Under the pieces are notes generated by a model. That model worked only from the letters and a program-made list of their open reading frames with translations. It made no database searches and had not been told where the DNA came from. From an uncultured Bacteroidota bacterium (lineage in GTDB: Bacteria > Bacteroidota > Bacteroidia > Chitinophagales > Chitinophagaceae), in NCBI GenBank assembly GCA_903910765.1, contig CAIWBA010000001.1, positions 1-34,847 on the forward strand: a stretch of DNA of 34,847 bases. The letters run 5' to 3'. Shown piece by piece: positions 14,452 to 23,360 of the stretch (position 1 is its first letter; each line of letters opens with the position of its first letter). Made by a program: the position numbers and the translations under genes.

Positions 14452-16128
14452 ATGCACAATTACGAAATCGCCGAATACTTTTCATTGCTCAGTAAGCTGA
14501 TGGAAATACATGGAGAAAATCCATTTAAAATTAAGTCCTATTCGAACGCTGCTTTTACATTAGATAAACTAAATGATCCAGTGATTGACATGGAGCCACA
14601 TCAACTATTTTCTATTCGAGGTATTGGTGAAGCCATTGGTCAAAAAGTGATCGAAATCATTGATTATAAACGACTTAGCCTACTTGACAGTTATATAGAA
14701 AAAACACCAACAGGGGTATTTGAATTTTTAAAAATTAAAGGATTAGGCCCAAAAAAAATTGTTACTATTTGGAAGGAATTGGAAATTGAAAGCATTGGAG
14801 AATTGCTTTATGCATGCGAAGAAAATAGGTTAGTAAAGTACAAAGGCTTCGGTGCAAAGACGCAACAAAATATTCAAGACGCCCTTGTTTTTTATTTACA
14901 ACATCAAGGAAGATATTTATTTCAACAAGTAGTTCCGCTTGTTGAAAATTTAAAAATTGCATTAGCTGAAAAAATTAATGCTCCTTATTTATTTTCAATT
15001 TCAGGTGCCTACAAAAGACAATTAGAAATTATAGATCATCTTGAAATTGTGACTACTTTTTCTGAAAAAGAATTAACTAGTTGGTTAACAGAAAAAAGTT
15101 TTCAATGCACGAAAAATGAAAAATTTTTAAGTTGTATTGGTGCTGATAAATTTGAAATCAGATGTTATTTTACCGACATTTCTGATTTTTATTGGACCGA
15201 TTTTACCCTATCGGGCTCCCCTGAATTTTTGGAAAAATGGGAATCTGACCCCCTATTTTCAAAAAAAATCCCATTTATTTCAGAAAAAAACATCTTTGAC
15301 CAAATTAATTTACCCCTCATTCCAGCCCCTTTAAGGGAACTTCCGTCCATCATTGACCTTGCGAAAAATAATAAATTACCCAAACTTATACAGCCAACGG
15401 ACATAAAAGGCATCATTCATTCCCATAGCACTTGGAGCGACGGTGTTCATACAATTGAACAAATGGCAGTAGCCGCCATCGAAAAAGGATATGAATATTT
15501 AATTATTAGCGACCATTCCAAATCGGCTTTTTATGCTGGTGGATTATCTATTGATAGTGTGAAAGCCCAACATAAGGAAATAGACGCCCTCAATAAAAAG
15601 TTAGCCCCCTTTGTTATATTTAAAAGTATTGAGTCTGATATATTAAATGACGGCAGCTTGGATTACCCAGAAGATATATTAGCCTGCTTTGATATTGTCA
15701 TTGCCTCCATTCATTCTAATTTAAAAATGACCGAGGAAAAAGCAATGATGCGCTTATTAAATGCAGTGAATAATCCCTATACAAGTATTTTAGGACACCC
15801 CACTGGCAGATTATTATTAAGCCGCAAAGGATATCCGGTGAATCATGATTTATTAATTGGTGCTTGCGCAGATAATAATGTGGTATTAGAATTAAATGCC
15901 CATCCAAGAAGATTAGATATGGATTGGCGTTTTATACACCTTGCATTGCAGCAGGATGTACTTATTTCCATTAATCCAGATGCACATGCCATTGAAGGAT
16001 ATGATGATTGTAAATATGGGGTAATGGTTGCCCAAAAAGCAGGATTAGCTGCTGCGCAAAATTTAAGCAGCTTTAATTTGGCTGAGATGATGGAGTTTGT
16101 AGAATTCCAACAATCTAAAAGAAACTAG
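14452..16128 (+). CDS. polX: PolX-type protein: altered DNA polymerase domain plus intact PHP domain
   Basis: A 558-aa protein with full bacterial PolX layout. Residues 1-150 are the 8-kDa/HhH region, with hairpins IRGIGEAIG (55-63), IKGLGP (95-100) and KGFGAK (131-136). Residues about 155-300 are the Pol-beta-like nucleotidyltransferase. An ungapped comparison with the family pattern G-S-x-R-R-x6-D-x-D gives G185-A-Y-K-R and then H196-L-E198 where D-x-D belongs. The third ligand (D-x-R) is E235-I-R. Residues about 318-555 form the PHP domain with HSH (323-325), D330, H355, E394, H421, H449, D510 and H512, all the expected metal ligands. So 3'-5' exonuclease or phosphoesterase activity looks intact, while polymerisation is doubtful. 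Such proteins act in base-excision repair. It is convergent with the amylase gene at 16147. Confidence 0.9.
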   Translation: MHNYEIAEYFSLLSKLMEIHGENPFKIKSYSNAAFTLDKLNDPVIDMEPHQLFSIRGIGEAIGQKVIEIIDYKRLSLLDSYIEKTPTGVFEFLKIKGLGPKKIVTIWKELEIESIGELLYACEENRLVKYKGFGAKTQQNIQDALVFYLQHQGRYLFQQVVPLVENLKIALAEKINAPYLFSISGAYKRQLEIIDHLEIVTTFSEKELTSWLTEKSFQCTKNEKFLSCIGADKFEIRCYFTDISDFYWTDFTLSGSPEFLEKWESDPLFSKKIPFISEKNIFDQINLPLIPAPLRELPSIIDLAKNNKLPKLIQPTDIKGIIHSHSTWSDGVHTIEQMAVAAIEKGYEYLIISDHSKSAFYAGGLSIDSVKAQHKEIDALNKKLAPFVIFKSIESDILNDGSLDYPEDILACFDIVIASIHSNLKMTEEKAMMRLLNAVNNPYTSILGHPTGRLLLSRKGYPVNHDLLIGACADNNVVLELNAHPRRLDMDWRFIHLALQQDVLISINPDAHAIEGYDDCKYGVMVAQKAGLAAAQNLSSFNLAEMMEFVEFQQSKRN

Positions 16129-16159
16129 TATGTTGGGGGCAGCCCCCTATTTCACATAC
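16128..16159. terminator. G/C hairpin between convergent genes
   Basis: GTATGT (16128-16133) pairs with ACATAC (16154-16159), enclosing GGGGG (16135-16139) and CCCCC (16143-16147). It spans the 18-base gap between the polX-like and amylase stop codons and overlaps the latter. Without a T-tract it is only a probable convergent termination or mRNA-end structure. Confidence 0.45.
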
Positions 16160-17403
16160 AAAAAATAGTCCCCTGGCATGAGTTCAAAACTCACTTCCTT
16201 ATCAAAGGAGAAAGCCAGCCCCGAAAAAATATTTATAAAGCTTCCGACCAACAGTTCATGGGAAAAGGAAATTTTTTGGATCTCATTGGAAACATTGAGT
16301 ACAATCAATAAAACTTGATTGGCATCATACCTTAAATAAGCCATAACCCTATTGGATTGGGTAGGCAAATTATAAGTGGCCCCATTAATTAAAGCAGAAT
16401 ATTGTTTTCGACAAAGCGAAAGCGTTTTATAAAAATGATGCAAAGCGGGTTCATTCCCCCATGCAATACAATCCTTATCAAAAAATTGTAGCCGTTGATG
16501 GTTGGGTAATTCCTGTCCGCTATATATTAATGGTAACCCTTTCCAGGTATGTGTAAAAACCGCCCAAGGCTTTGCTGCGATACCATATTTTTCATACTCA
16601 GTTCCATTCCAGCTATTTTCATCATGATTGGAAGTGAAAAATAATTTTAATGCTCCCGATGGATAATGAACATATCCTTCCAGCACATTATACACTTCAT
16701 TAATACCTACCTGAGCATGATTTAGTTTTTCACTTACATGCATCCAATCCCATGCATAACTTGCATCAAAAGTGGGATGATAATTTGCATTTTCACATTC
16801 AGCCAACCAGAATAATGGTTTGATGATATCACAATTAGTTCGGGCGGCTTGCCAAAAATCCAATGGGACTAAATGCGCCATATCACATCTAAAACCATCA
16901 ATATTAAAATTGCGCACCCAATACTGCATAGCACCAATCAAAGCGGCGCGCATATCTTTATTTTCATAATTTAAATCAACCACATCCTCCCAACCATTTC
17001 TTTCTATGAAATTTCCAGCGGCGTCCCTGGTGAACCAATCAGGATGATTGTCCATCCACTCATGATTCGCACCAGTATGATTGGCCACCCAATCAATAAT
17101 CACTTTCATGTCATGCTCATGTGCACACCTGATTAAGTTTGACAAATCGGATTCATTTCCGAAGGCCGGATTAATTTTTGTATAGCTACTACAGGCATAA
17201 TAACTACCTAAGGATCCCTTCATTAACTTTTCACTAATTGGCGTGATGGGCATTAACCACAAAACGGTAACACCCATATCTTTTAATCTTGGAATATGAT
17301 TTTCAAACGCACTAAAAGTTCCTTCCGGGGTATATTGCCGAATATTAACTTCATAAATGGTGGATTGATTTACCCAAGACGCTATGTTAAAATGAGCCTC
17401 CAT
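16147..17403 (-). CDS. Alpha-amylase family (GH13) glycosidase
   Basis: A 418-aa protein with a complete GH13 (beta/alpha)8 barrel. The conserved regions appear in order: DWVANHT at 104-110 (region I), GFRCDMAH at 170-177 with nucleophile D174 (region II), E202 in FWLAECE as acid/base (region III), and TSNHDENSW at 257-265 with transition-state stabiliser D261 (region IV). A short beta-sandwich C-domain closes the protein. There is no signal peptide, so it should be cytoplasmic and act on maltodextrin or glycogen-type glucans; exact specificity cannot be read. It is a small member of the family. It is divergent from the APC transporter across only 45 bases, so the two may share control. Confidence 0.92.
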   Translation of the reverse strand: MEAHFNIASWVNQSTIYEVNIRQYTPEGTFSAFENHIPRLKDMGVTVLWLMPITPISEKLMKGSLGSYYACSSYTKINPAFGNESDLSNLIRCAHEHDMKVIIDWVANHTGANHEWMDNHPDWFTRDAAGNFIERNGWEDVVDLNYENKDMRAALIGAMQYWVRNFNIDGFRCDMAHLVPLDFWQAARTNCDIIKPLFWLAECENANYHPTFDASYAWDWMHVSEKLNHAQVGINEVYNVLEGYVHYPSGALKLFFTSNHDENSWNGTEYEKYGIAAKPWAVFTHTWKGLPLIYSGQELPNHQRLQFFDKDCIAWGNEPALHHFYKTLSLCRKQYSALINGATYNLPTQSNRVMAYLRYDANQVLLIVLNVSNEIQKISFSHELLVGSFINIFSGLAFSFDKEVSFELMPGDYFLYVK

Positions 17404-17448
17404 TTATTTTCAAATTTTTAGTCAATTTTTTATTATCTTGGCAAATAC

Positions 17449-18804
17449 ATGAGTACCGCAAAGCCACATTTAGATCGCAAATTAAGTCTTTTACATGCAA
17501 CAGCCATCAACATGATTGATATGGTTGGTATTGGTCCATTTGTTGTGTTAAGTGTTGTTGCGCAAATTATGGCTGGCCCCTATTTTTTATATGCATGGGT
17601 TGCCGGTGCCATCCTATCCTATTTAGATGCCATGGTTTGGTCACAGCTAGGGGCTGCACTTCCGAGAGCAGGTGGAAGTTTCCATTTTTTAAAGGAAGGA
17701 TACGGAAAAAAATTAGGCCCATTGATGAGCTTTTTGTTTGTATGGCAAACCATGATTCAAGCCCCACTAGTAATTGCATCCGCTTCCATTGGATTTTCAC
17801 AATACGCGAGTTATTTTTTTAATTTCTCTTTCATTCAAGAAAAAATAGTGAGCGGGTCGGTGGTGATTTTAGTCATTAGTCTTTTATATAGAAAAATTGA
17901 ATCCATTGGTAAGATATCTGTGTTTTTATGGGTGGGCGTTTTGGGAACCATGGCATGGATTATTTTTGGCGGTGTGATGCATGGTCAATTTTTAGAACCC
18001 ATCAAACATATTAATGATGGCTTTTCAATGCAACATGGATTTGTAGCTGCCTTAGGGTTCGCTAGTGTAAAAACAATCTACAGTTATTTAGGCTATTATA
18101 ATGTATGTCACTTAGGCGGTGAGATCAAAAACCCAAGTAAAAACATTCCGAGAAGTATGTTTATCTCCATTACTGGTATTGCCATTTTATATTTATCGAT
18201 GAATATTAGTGTGGCCAGTGTATTACCCTTAGACACCATCATGAGCAGCAAATATGTGGTGAGTGAATATATTAAAGCTTTGTATGGAGAAAAAGCGGGC
18301 GCGCTAGTTACTGTGTTAATTTTAATGGTCGCTTTTGCCTCTTTATTTTCTGCCACATTGGGCTACAGCAGAATCCCCTACGCAGCAGCTCAGGACAATT
18401 CCTTTTTTAGTTTTTTTGGTGAGCTTCACCCCAAACTACATTTCCCACACCGCTCCTTATTAGTATTGGGTGGCATTGCTTTTGCGTTTAGTTTGCTATT
18501 TAGATTAAAGGAAGTAATCGATGCCATTTTAGCTATGCGTATCTTAATCCAATTCATTGGTCAAGCCATTGGATTAATGCTATTAGTAAAACGTAAAGGA
18601 AAAACTTATTTTCCTTGGAAGATGCCATTATACCCTGTTCCCTTATTGCTAGCAATTGTTATTTGGGTAGGTATTTTTATTTCAACAGGTACAAAAATGA
18701 TGTTGAGCGGATTGGTGGTTATCAGCTTAGGATTGATTGCCTATTTTATAGCGACAAAAATGAAGTGGATCGGGAACGAAAGCGCAGCTACAACTACTGA
18801 ATAA
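17449..18804 (+). CDS. APC-superfamily amino acid permease
   Basis: A 451-aa inner-membrane protein with about 12 hydrophobic helices. Helix 1 carries the unwound-motif segment INMIDMVGIGPFVVLS (24-39), the APC hallmark that coordinates substrate backbone. Helix 2/3 has DAMVWSQLGAALPRAGGSFHF (about 60-80), equivalent to the family E/Q-L-x-x-x-x-P-x-x-G-G motif. A conserved GGEIKNPSKNIPRSMF loop follows near 225. It probably carries amino acids or polyamines by proton coupling; substrate unknown. The C-terminus ends in an alanine/threonine-rich hydrophilic tail. It is divergent from the amylase gene. Confidence 0.88.
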   Translation: MSTAKPHLDRKLSLLHATAINMIDMVGIGPFVVLSVVAQIMAGPYFLYAWVAGAILSYLDAMVWSQLGAALPRAGGSFHFLKEGYGKKLGPLMSFLFVWQTMIQAPLVIASASIGFSQYASYFFNFSFIQEKIVSGSVVILVISLLYRKIESIGKISVFLWVGVLGTMAWIIFGGVMHGQFLEPIKHINDGFSMQHGFVAALGFASVKTIYSYLGYYNVCHLGGEIKNPSKNIPRSMFISITGIAILYLSMNISVASVLPLDTIMSSKYVVSEYIKALYGEKAGALVTVLILMVAFASLFSATLGYSRIPYAAAQDNSFFSFFGELHPKLHFPHRSLLVLGGIAFAFSLLFRLKEVIDAILAMRILIQFIGQAIGLMLLVKRKGKTYFPWKMPLYPVPLLLAIVIWVGIFISTGTKMMLSGLVVISLGLIAYFIATKMKWIGNESAATTTE

Positions 18805-18817
18805 GGGCAGCTTGGAT

Positions 18818-18958
18818 TTATTTACTTCTTGTTCCAATGCCACTAATCAGAAGGCCTAACACAAGTCCAATAATTAATCCAATTTTCACATTCTTAATCA
18901 TCCAGCCAACGCCAAGGCCAATCAATAATAAAGTAAATAAACTTACATTTCGTCGCAT
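18818..18958 (-). CDS. 46-aa hydrophobic membrane peptide
   Basis: ATG at 18958-18956 opens 46 codons ending with TAA at 18820-18818. The peptide starts MRRNVSLFTLLLIGLGVGWM, continues with IKNVKIG and a second hydrophobic run IIGLVLGLLISGIG, and ends TRSK: two short helices in a hairpin, with positive charges at both ends and in the turn. Glycines are spaced through both helices, which favours close helix packing. It starts 17 bases after the stop of the PIG-L gene on the same strand, so it is probably the last gene of that unit. Function unknown; too short for usual length cut-offs. Confidence 0.6.
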   Translation of the reverse strand: MRRNVSLFTLLLIGLGVGWMIKNVKIGLIIGLVLGLLISGIGTRSK

Positions 18959-18975
18959 GGTATTATTTTTATTTG

Positions 18976-21336
18976 CTAATGCTTAGGTAATGCGATTAAG
19001 TTGGCTAATAATTTAAAGGCCCCTGGATTACCTGCTGGTAGTTGTCTAAATAAAGTTAAACTAAGATATACAAAATTACCCTTGCCATAAGGCGCTATTA
19101 ATAAACTTCCATTGGAAGGGGCTTCTCCTTTGTCACTCATTGTGAATGGCATTTCAAAATTAGTATCTATATTCTCCCCTTGATAGGTACTGCGCTCTTG
19201 CACCCAATTTTCAAAGTCAGTTGCAGTAATTTTATTAGGCGTATTCAATACCACATGTTGCGGTAAAGCAAATGTCACAGGAACATTTTCCTGTGTTACA
19301 CGCCTTCCTGGATTTACAATAAACGGATAAGGCCCCACCTTAATTTTTTGCAAGCCTACCTGATTACTTTTTATATATTGTACAATTACATTACCCCCTT
19401 GTTCAATATATTTATTTAGTTCCTCATTATTCATTGTCAAGTATTCATATAAATTATAAGCACGGATACCCACAATGATGGCATCAAATGATTTTAATTT
19501 ATCTAAAACAAAATCAGAAGGCTTTATATATGTAACCGAAAAACCAAGCTCCACAAGCGCTTCCGGTATTTTATCCCCCGCCCCATCGATATACCCAATT
19601 TTTTTACCCTTTGTATTTACTTGCGCCTTTACTAAAGTGGTGGTCGCAGGTGGGAAATAAGTAATGGTAGATATATGATCATATTGAATCGTTTTTTGAT
19701 AGACTGCATTCGCAGGAGTTGGTAACTGAACATTGGGGTCGCTTACAGAAAATGATTTGGATTCATTTTGTCCCAAATGATTGATGATTTGATATTTAAC
19801 GTTTATTGACTTGTCCCCATTCATTAAATTTAACTCCTTTTCATATTTTATTTCCTGTCCAGGAACCACCGCGATGGGTTGATACACTTCCCCTTTGGTA
19901 GGATCCACATATTTGTATTGCACTGGAATTTGAAAATCAAATAATTGATTTTCGATGGTCACATTTAATTTGCAGGAAAAGGCCGGATCATTTTCTGGTT
20001 GCCCAATCAATTGTTGGTCATTCACCACAAACATTCCTTCTGTTTTAGGAGACACTAACCAATAAGGTTGTGAAATAGGTTGGCTAATTGGAATACTATA
20101 ATTATACTCCCAAACTAAATTTTGATTCACCCCCAATGTTTTATTAAAATTGGAATCCCTGCCAGGCAATTGCACTGCCCCCAAATTAACTGGAACATTA
20201 GCGCGCTGATTCACACTGAATTGTACTGGCAAATTTTTTCCAGGAAAAACCTGTTGCTGTGAACTGGTGGCTTCCATAAATAAGCCTGCACAATCCTGCA
20301 CCAAGGATTTTATTTCATTTAATTTGTAATTTTTCCAAACTGAGTTTGGCAAATTATTGACCAACTTATACAATTGTACCAAATCCTTTACTGACTTTTC
20401 AGGATTTTCTATTTTATAGTTTTGTACAATAGCTGTAACAGCTTCATGAATTTCAGGTGCATTGAATCGCGCCCAACTCGTATTCACCCCATCCATGATA
20501 TCCTTAGTCGCTTTATCCCCTGCCACCCACTCAAAAAATTCAGTAATACTGCCACGTCGACGAGGCCGTCCTTCTCCTTGGCTTTTATGCATGGAACGTG
20601 CTTCCCCGCCAATTTCACCATAATTTTTTCCTACCAATGAATTATATCCGCCTACTTCTATTTTAAGTTGTTGGTCATTGGTCGTGTTTGCGCCACCAAA
20701 ATTAAATGTATTCCAAAGTATTCTTTTGGCTTGCCAAATGGTTACCCCATATTTAAATTGTTCAGGAAATTGTTTGGGATCAGCCGCTGCAATAAACGCC
20801 TCTTTTGCAATAATTGCAGATGCCGCGTGATGACCGTGCCCTGCGCGCGCATCCGGAGGAAAGCGCGCAATAATAATATCAGGTTGAAATTTACGAATCA
20901 CCCAAACTGCATCGCTTAATACTTGTTGGTGATCCCAAATAGCTAATGCTTCCTCCGCTGATTTACTAAATCCAAACTCGTACGCCCTTGAAAAATATTG
21001 TTCCGCACCATCTTGCTGACGTGCTGCAAGTAATTCCTTGGTTCTAATTAATCCCAATTCAATACCTTGCTCTTTACCTAATAAATTTTGACCGCCATCA
21101 CCCCGCGTTAAACTTAAATAGGCAGTACGATACATGCGATCACTCGTCAAGAAAGGTAAAAAGCTATTATTTTCATCATCCGGATGTGCGGCAATATATA
21201 AAACACTCCCCACCACATCCAACTTTTTTAATTTTGAAAATATTTCAGTACTTGATTTTTGCGCAATACTATTGGATGTATGCAACACAAAAAAAGTAAG
21301 AAACAAAAAAAATATATTTTTAAACGATAGCTGCAT
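18976..21336 (-). CDS. Secreted PIG-L family deacetylase with C-terminal GATase-like domain
   Basis: A 786-aa protein with a signal peptide (MQLSFKNIFFLFLTFFVLHT, cleavage near SIAQ). The N-terminal third is a PIG-L/LmbE metal-dependent N-deacetylase. AAHPDDE at 49-55 supplies His and two Asp, RGDGG at 78-82 follows, and GHGHH at 166-170 supplies the distal zinc histidines. The middle is beta-rich and probably Ig- or NPCBM-like. The last ~180 residues (KIGYIDGAGDKIPEALVELG onwards) resemble a class I glutamine-amidotransferase-like Rossmann fold without an evident Cys nucleophile, as in ThuA-like domains. It probably removes N-acetyl groups from a sugar or glycoconjugate outside the cytoplasm. 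It is divergent from ggt over 233 bases and followed by a small membrane peptide. Confidence 0.88.
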   Translation of the reverse strand: MQLSFKNIFFLFLTFFVLHTSNSIAQKSSTEIFSKLKKLDVVGSVLYIAAHPDDENNSFLPFLTSDRMYRTAYLSLTRGDGGQNLLGKEQGIELGLIRTKELLAARQQDGAEQYFSRAYEFGFSKSAEEALAIWDHQQVLSDAVWVIRKFQPDIIIARFPPDARAGHGHHAASAIIAKEAFIAAADPKQFPEQFKYGVTIWQAKRILWNTFNFGGANTTNDQQLKIEVGGYNSLVGKNYGEIGGEARSMHKSQGEGRPRRRGSITEFFEWVAGDKATKDIMDGVNTSWARFNAPEIHEAVTAIVQNYKIENPEKSVKDLVQLYKLVNNLPNSVWKNYKLNEIKSLVQDCAGLFMEATSSQQQVFPGKNLPVQFSVNQRANVPVNLGAVQLPGRDSNFNKTLGVNQNLVWEYNYSIPISQPISQPYWLVSPKTEGMFVVNDQQLIGQPENDPAFSCKLNVTIENQLFDFQIPVQYKYVDPTKGEVYQPIAVVPGQEIKYEKELNLMNGDKSINVKYQIINHLGQNESKSFSVSDPNVQLPTPANAVYQKTIQYDHISTITYFPPATTTLVKAQVNTKGKKIGYIDGAGDKIPEALVELGFSVTYIKPSDFVLDKLKSFDAIIVGIRAYNLYEYLTMNNEELNKYIEQGGNVIVQYIKSNQVGLQKIKVGPYPFIVNPGRRVTQENVPVTFALPQHVVLNTPNKITATDFENWVQERSTYQGENIDTNFEMPFTMSDKGEAPSNGSLLIAPYGKGNFVYLSLTLFRQLPAGNPGAFKLLANLIALPKH

Positions 21337-21569
21337 TTATTATAGATTATTTTTTTAATTAGATGATTAAAGGCACTCATTAAAACTGCAAAACAAACAC
21401 CACTTATTTAAATATTGTTTCTTGTTGAAGAACACCTCCAATTCCTATGCTACTAAATTACGAGAATTTTGGCTTTAAAACCGGTTATAAAATAGGTAGT
21501 TTTACACAATAACAGCTCCATTTTGAAGAATAATTAAATAGTAGTAAATTACTGCTTTAATTATAAGAT
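21337..21569. other. Divergent intergenic region, PIG-L to ggt
   Basis: This 233-base A+T-rich spacer separates two divergent secreted-enzyme genes. It contains the palindrome AACCGGTT at 21479-21486. I find no exact TAnnTTTG box for either gene and no gene or structured RNA. Confidence 0.35.
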
Positions 21570-23309
21570 ATGCGAAAGAAAATACCAGTGAACCACTTCA
21601 AACACTTTATTATTTGTATCCTGTTTTTTACAAATTTTAATCATATAACAGCACAAAAGTTTTTTAAGGCACATACTGGAATTAACCCCTACCAATTTGA
21701 AATTATTAAGGAAAAAATATACGCGCATGCAGCTGTAACATCGGCACATCCATTAGCAAGTATGATTGGTGCAGCTATTTTGCAAGATGGTGGAAATGCA
21801 TTTGATGCAGCTATTGCTGTTCATTTTGCATTAGCTGTAGTGCACCCTTCCGCAGGTAATATTGGGGGTGGTGGTTTTTTATTGGCAAGAACAAATAATG
21901 GCAATTTGATTGGCCTTGATTTTAGAGAAGCTGCACCTGCAAAGGCAAGTAGAGATATGTATTTGGACGAAAAAGGCAACCCAATAAGTTCAAAATCATT
22001 AGAAGGTCCATTAGCATCCGGTATACCGGGAAGTGTATCTGGCATGTTTAATGCGCACGAATATGCAAAACTTCCAATGGCACAACTCATTGAGCCCGCT
22101 ATTGAATTGGCGGAATTTGGATTTGCCTTAACCGATAAAGAAGCCAATAGTTTAAATAGTGTAAAGGGGGAATTATTAAAATTAAGTAGTGCGCCATCTG
22201 CCTATACAAAAAAATTAAAATGGATGAAGGGTGATACCATTTTCCAAGCAGAATTAGCTGCTACATTAAAACGCATTCAACAAAATGGATTGGCAGGTTT
22301 TTATGAAGGTATCACCGCTGATTTGATCGTTAAAGAAATGGCCAATGGGTCAGGTATAATTTCAACCGCTGATTTAAAAAATTACCAAACAAAAAAAAGG
22401 AAACCCATCGAGTTTGATTACAAAAATCATCATGTAATTAGTTTTGCCCCACCTTCGAGTGGTGGTATTTTAATTGCGCAAATGATGAAAATGATTGCAC
22501 CATTTGATATTGCGTCCATGGGATATCAATCGCCTGCCGCGGTTGGATTAATGGTTGAATCACAAAGACGCGCATATGCCGACCGCGCAGAACATATGGG
22601 CGATCCTGATTTTTGGAAAGTGCCTACACAGACACTAATCAGTGATGCTTATGCCAAACAAAGGATGCAAGATTATACACCTGGCGTAGCAGGTAATAGC
22701 AAAAATACCAGTGCAGGTCAAGCCAAAGAAAGCGAACAAACCACGCATTATAGTGTCATAGATAAGGATGGAAATATGGTGGCCATTACCACTACCTTAA
22801 ATGATTCCTATGGAAATAAAACGGTGGTCGCAGGCGCTGGATTTATTTTAAATAATGAAATGGATGACTTTAGTGCAAAACCAGGCGTACCCAATATGTA
22901 TGGTGCACTTGGCGGGGAAGCCAATGCAATTGTTCCAGGAAAAAGAATGTTAAGTTCCATGACACCCACACTGGTTACCGTAAATAATAAAGCTTACTTA
23001 ACCATGGGTAGTCCTGGTGGCACTACCATCCCGAATCAAATTTATGAAGGACTTATAAACTTGATTGATTTTAAATTGACTTTAAAACAATCCATCGATG
23101 CATCTCGTTTTCATCATCAATGGTTGCCTGATCAAATACAAGTGGAACCTGATTTCCCCAATGCCACCATCCAAGCCTTGAAAAAACAAGGGTATAAACT
23201 GAGCCAAAGAAGCTATTTTGGTCGCATGGATGGCATCCGAATATTGCCAGATGGTAAAATTGAAGCAGCAGGCGATAAAAGAGGCGATGATAGTGTTGCA
23301 GGGTATTAG
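21570..23309 (+). CDS. ggt: Gamma-glutamyltransferase
   Basis: A 579-aa Ntn-hydrolase that cleaves gamma-glutamyl bonds such as those of glutathione. It starts with a signal peptide (hydrophobic 12-22, cleavage near ITAQ), so it acts in the periplasm. The proenzyme must cleave itself before Thr391, the first T of TTHYSVIDKDG, which then becomes the nucleophile. Further family signatures are NIGGGGFLL (97-105), the lid and substrate-pocket segment MDDFSAKPG, and LSSMTPT followed by GSPGG for oxyanion and substrate binding. Length and order are typical of both subunits. The tamB-like gene begins 51 bases downstream in the same reading frame and strand, so the two are probably cotranscribed. Confidence 0.96.
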   Translation: MRKKIPVNHFKHFIICILFFTNFNHITAQKFFKAHTGINPYQFEIIKEKIYAHAAVTSAHPLASMIGAAILQDGGNAFDAAIAVHFALAVVHPSAGNIGGGGFLLARTNNGNLIGLDFREAAPAKASRDMYLDEKGNPISSKSLEGPLASGIPGSVSGMFNAHEYAKLPMAQLIEPAIELAEFGFALTDKEANSLNSVKGELLKLSSAPSAYTKKLKWMKGDTIFQAELAATLKRIQQNGLAGFYEGITADLIVKEMANGSGIISTADLKNYQTKKRKPIEFDYKNHHVISFAPPSSGGILIAQMMKMIAPFDIASMGYQSPAAVGLMVESQRRAYADRAEHMGDPDFWKVPTQTLISDAYAKQRMQDYTPGVAGNSKNTSAGQAKESEQTTHYSVIDKDGNMVAITTTLNDSYGNKTVVAGAGFILNNEMDDFSAKPGVPNMYGALGGEANAIVPGKRMLSSMTPTLVTVNNKAYLTMGSPGGTTIPNQIYEGLINLIDFKLTLKQSIDASRFHHQWLPDQIQVEPDFPNATIQALKKQGYKLSQRSYFGRMDGIRILPDGKIEAAGDKRGDDSVAGY

Positions 23310-23360
23310 GGATCAGTAGATTATACCGGTTTAATTAGTATTTTTACAAAAATCCATTTT

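Noticed and set aside
17567-17822. Overlapping ORFs on both strands inside the APC permease gene
   Set aside because: Shadows of the permease reading frame; the permease has 12 helices and family motifs across this part.
21821-22147. 108-codon - strand ORF opposite ggt
   Set aside because: It lies antisense to conserved GGT motifs and its composition mirrors them.
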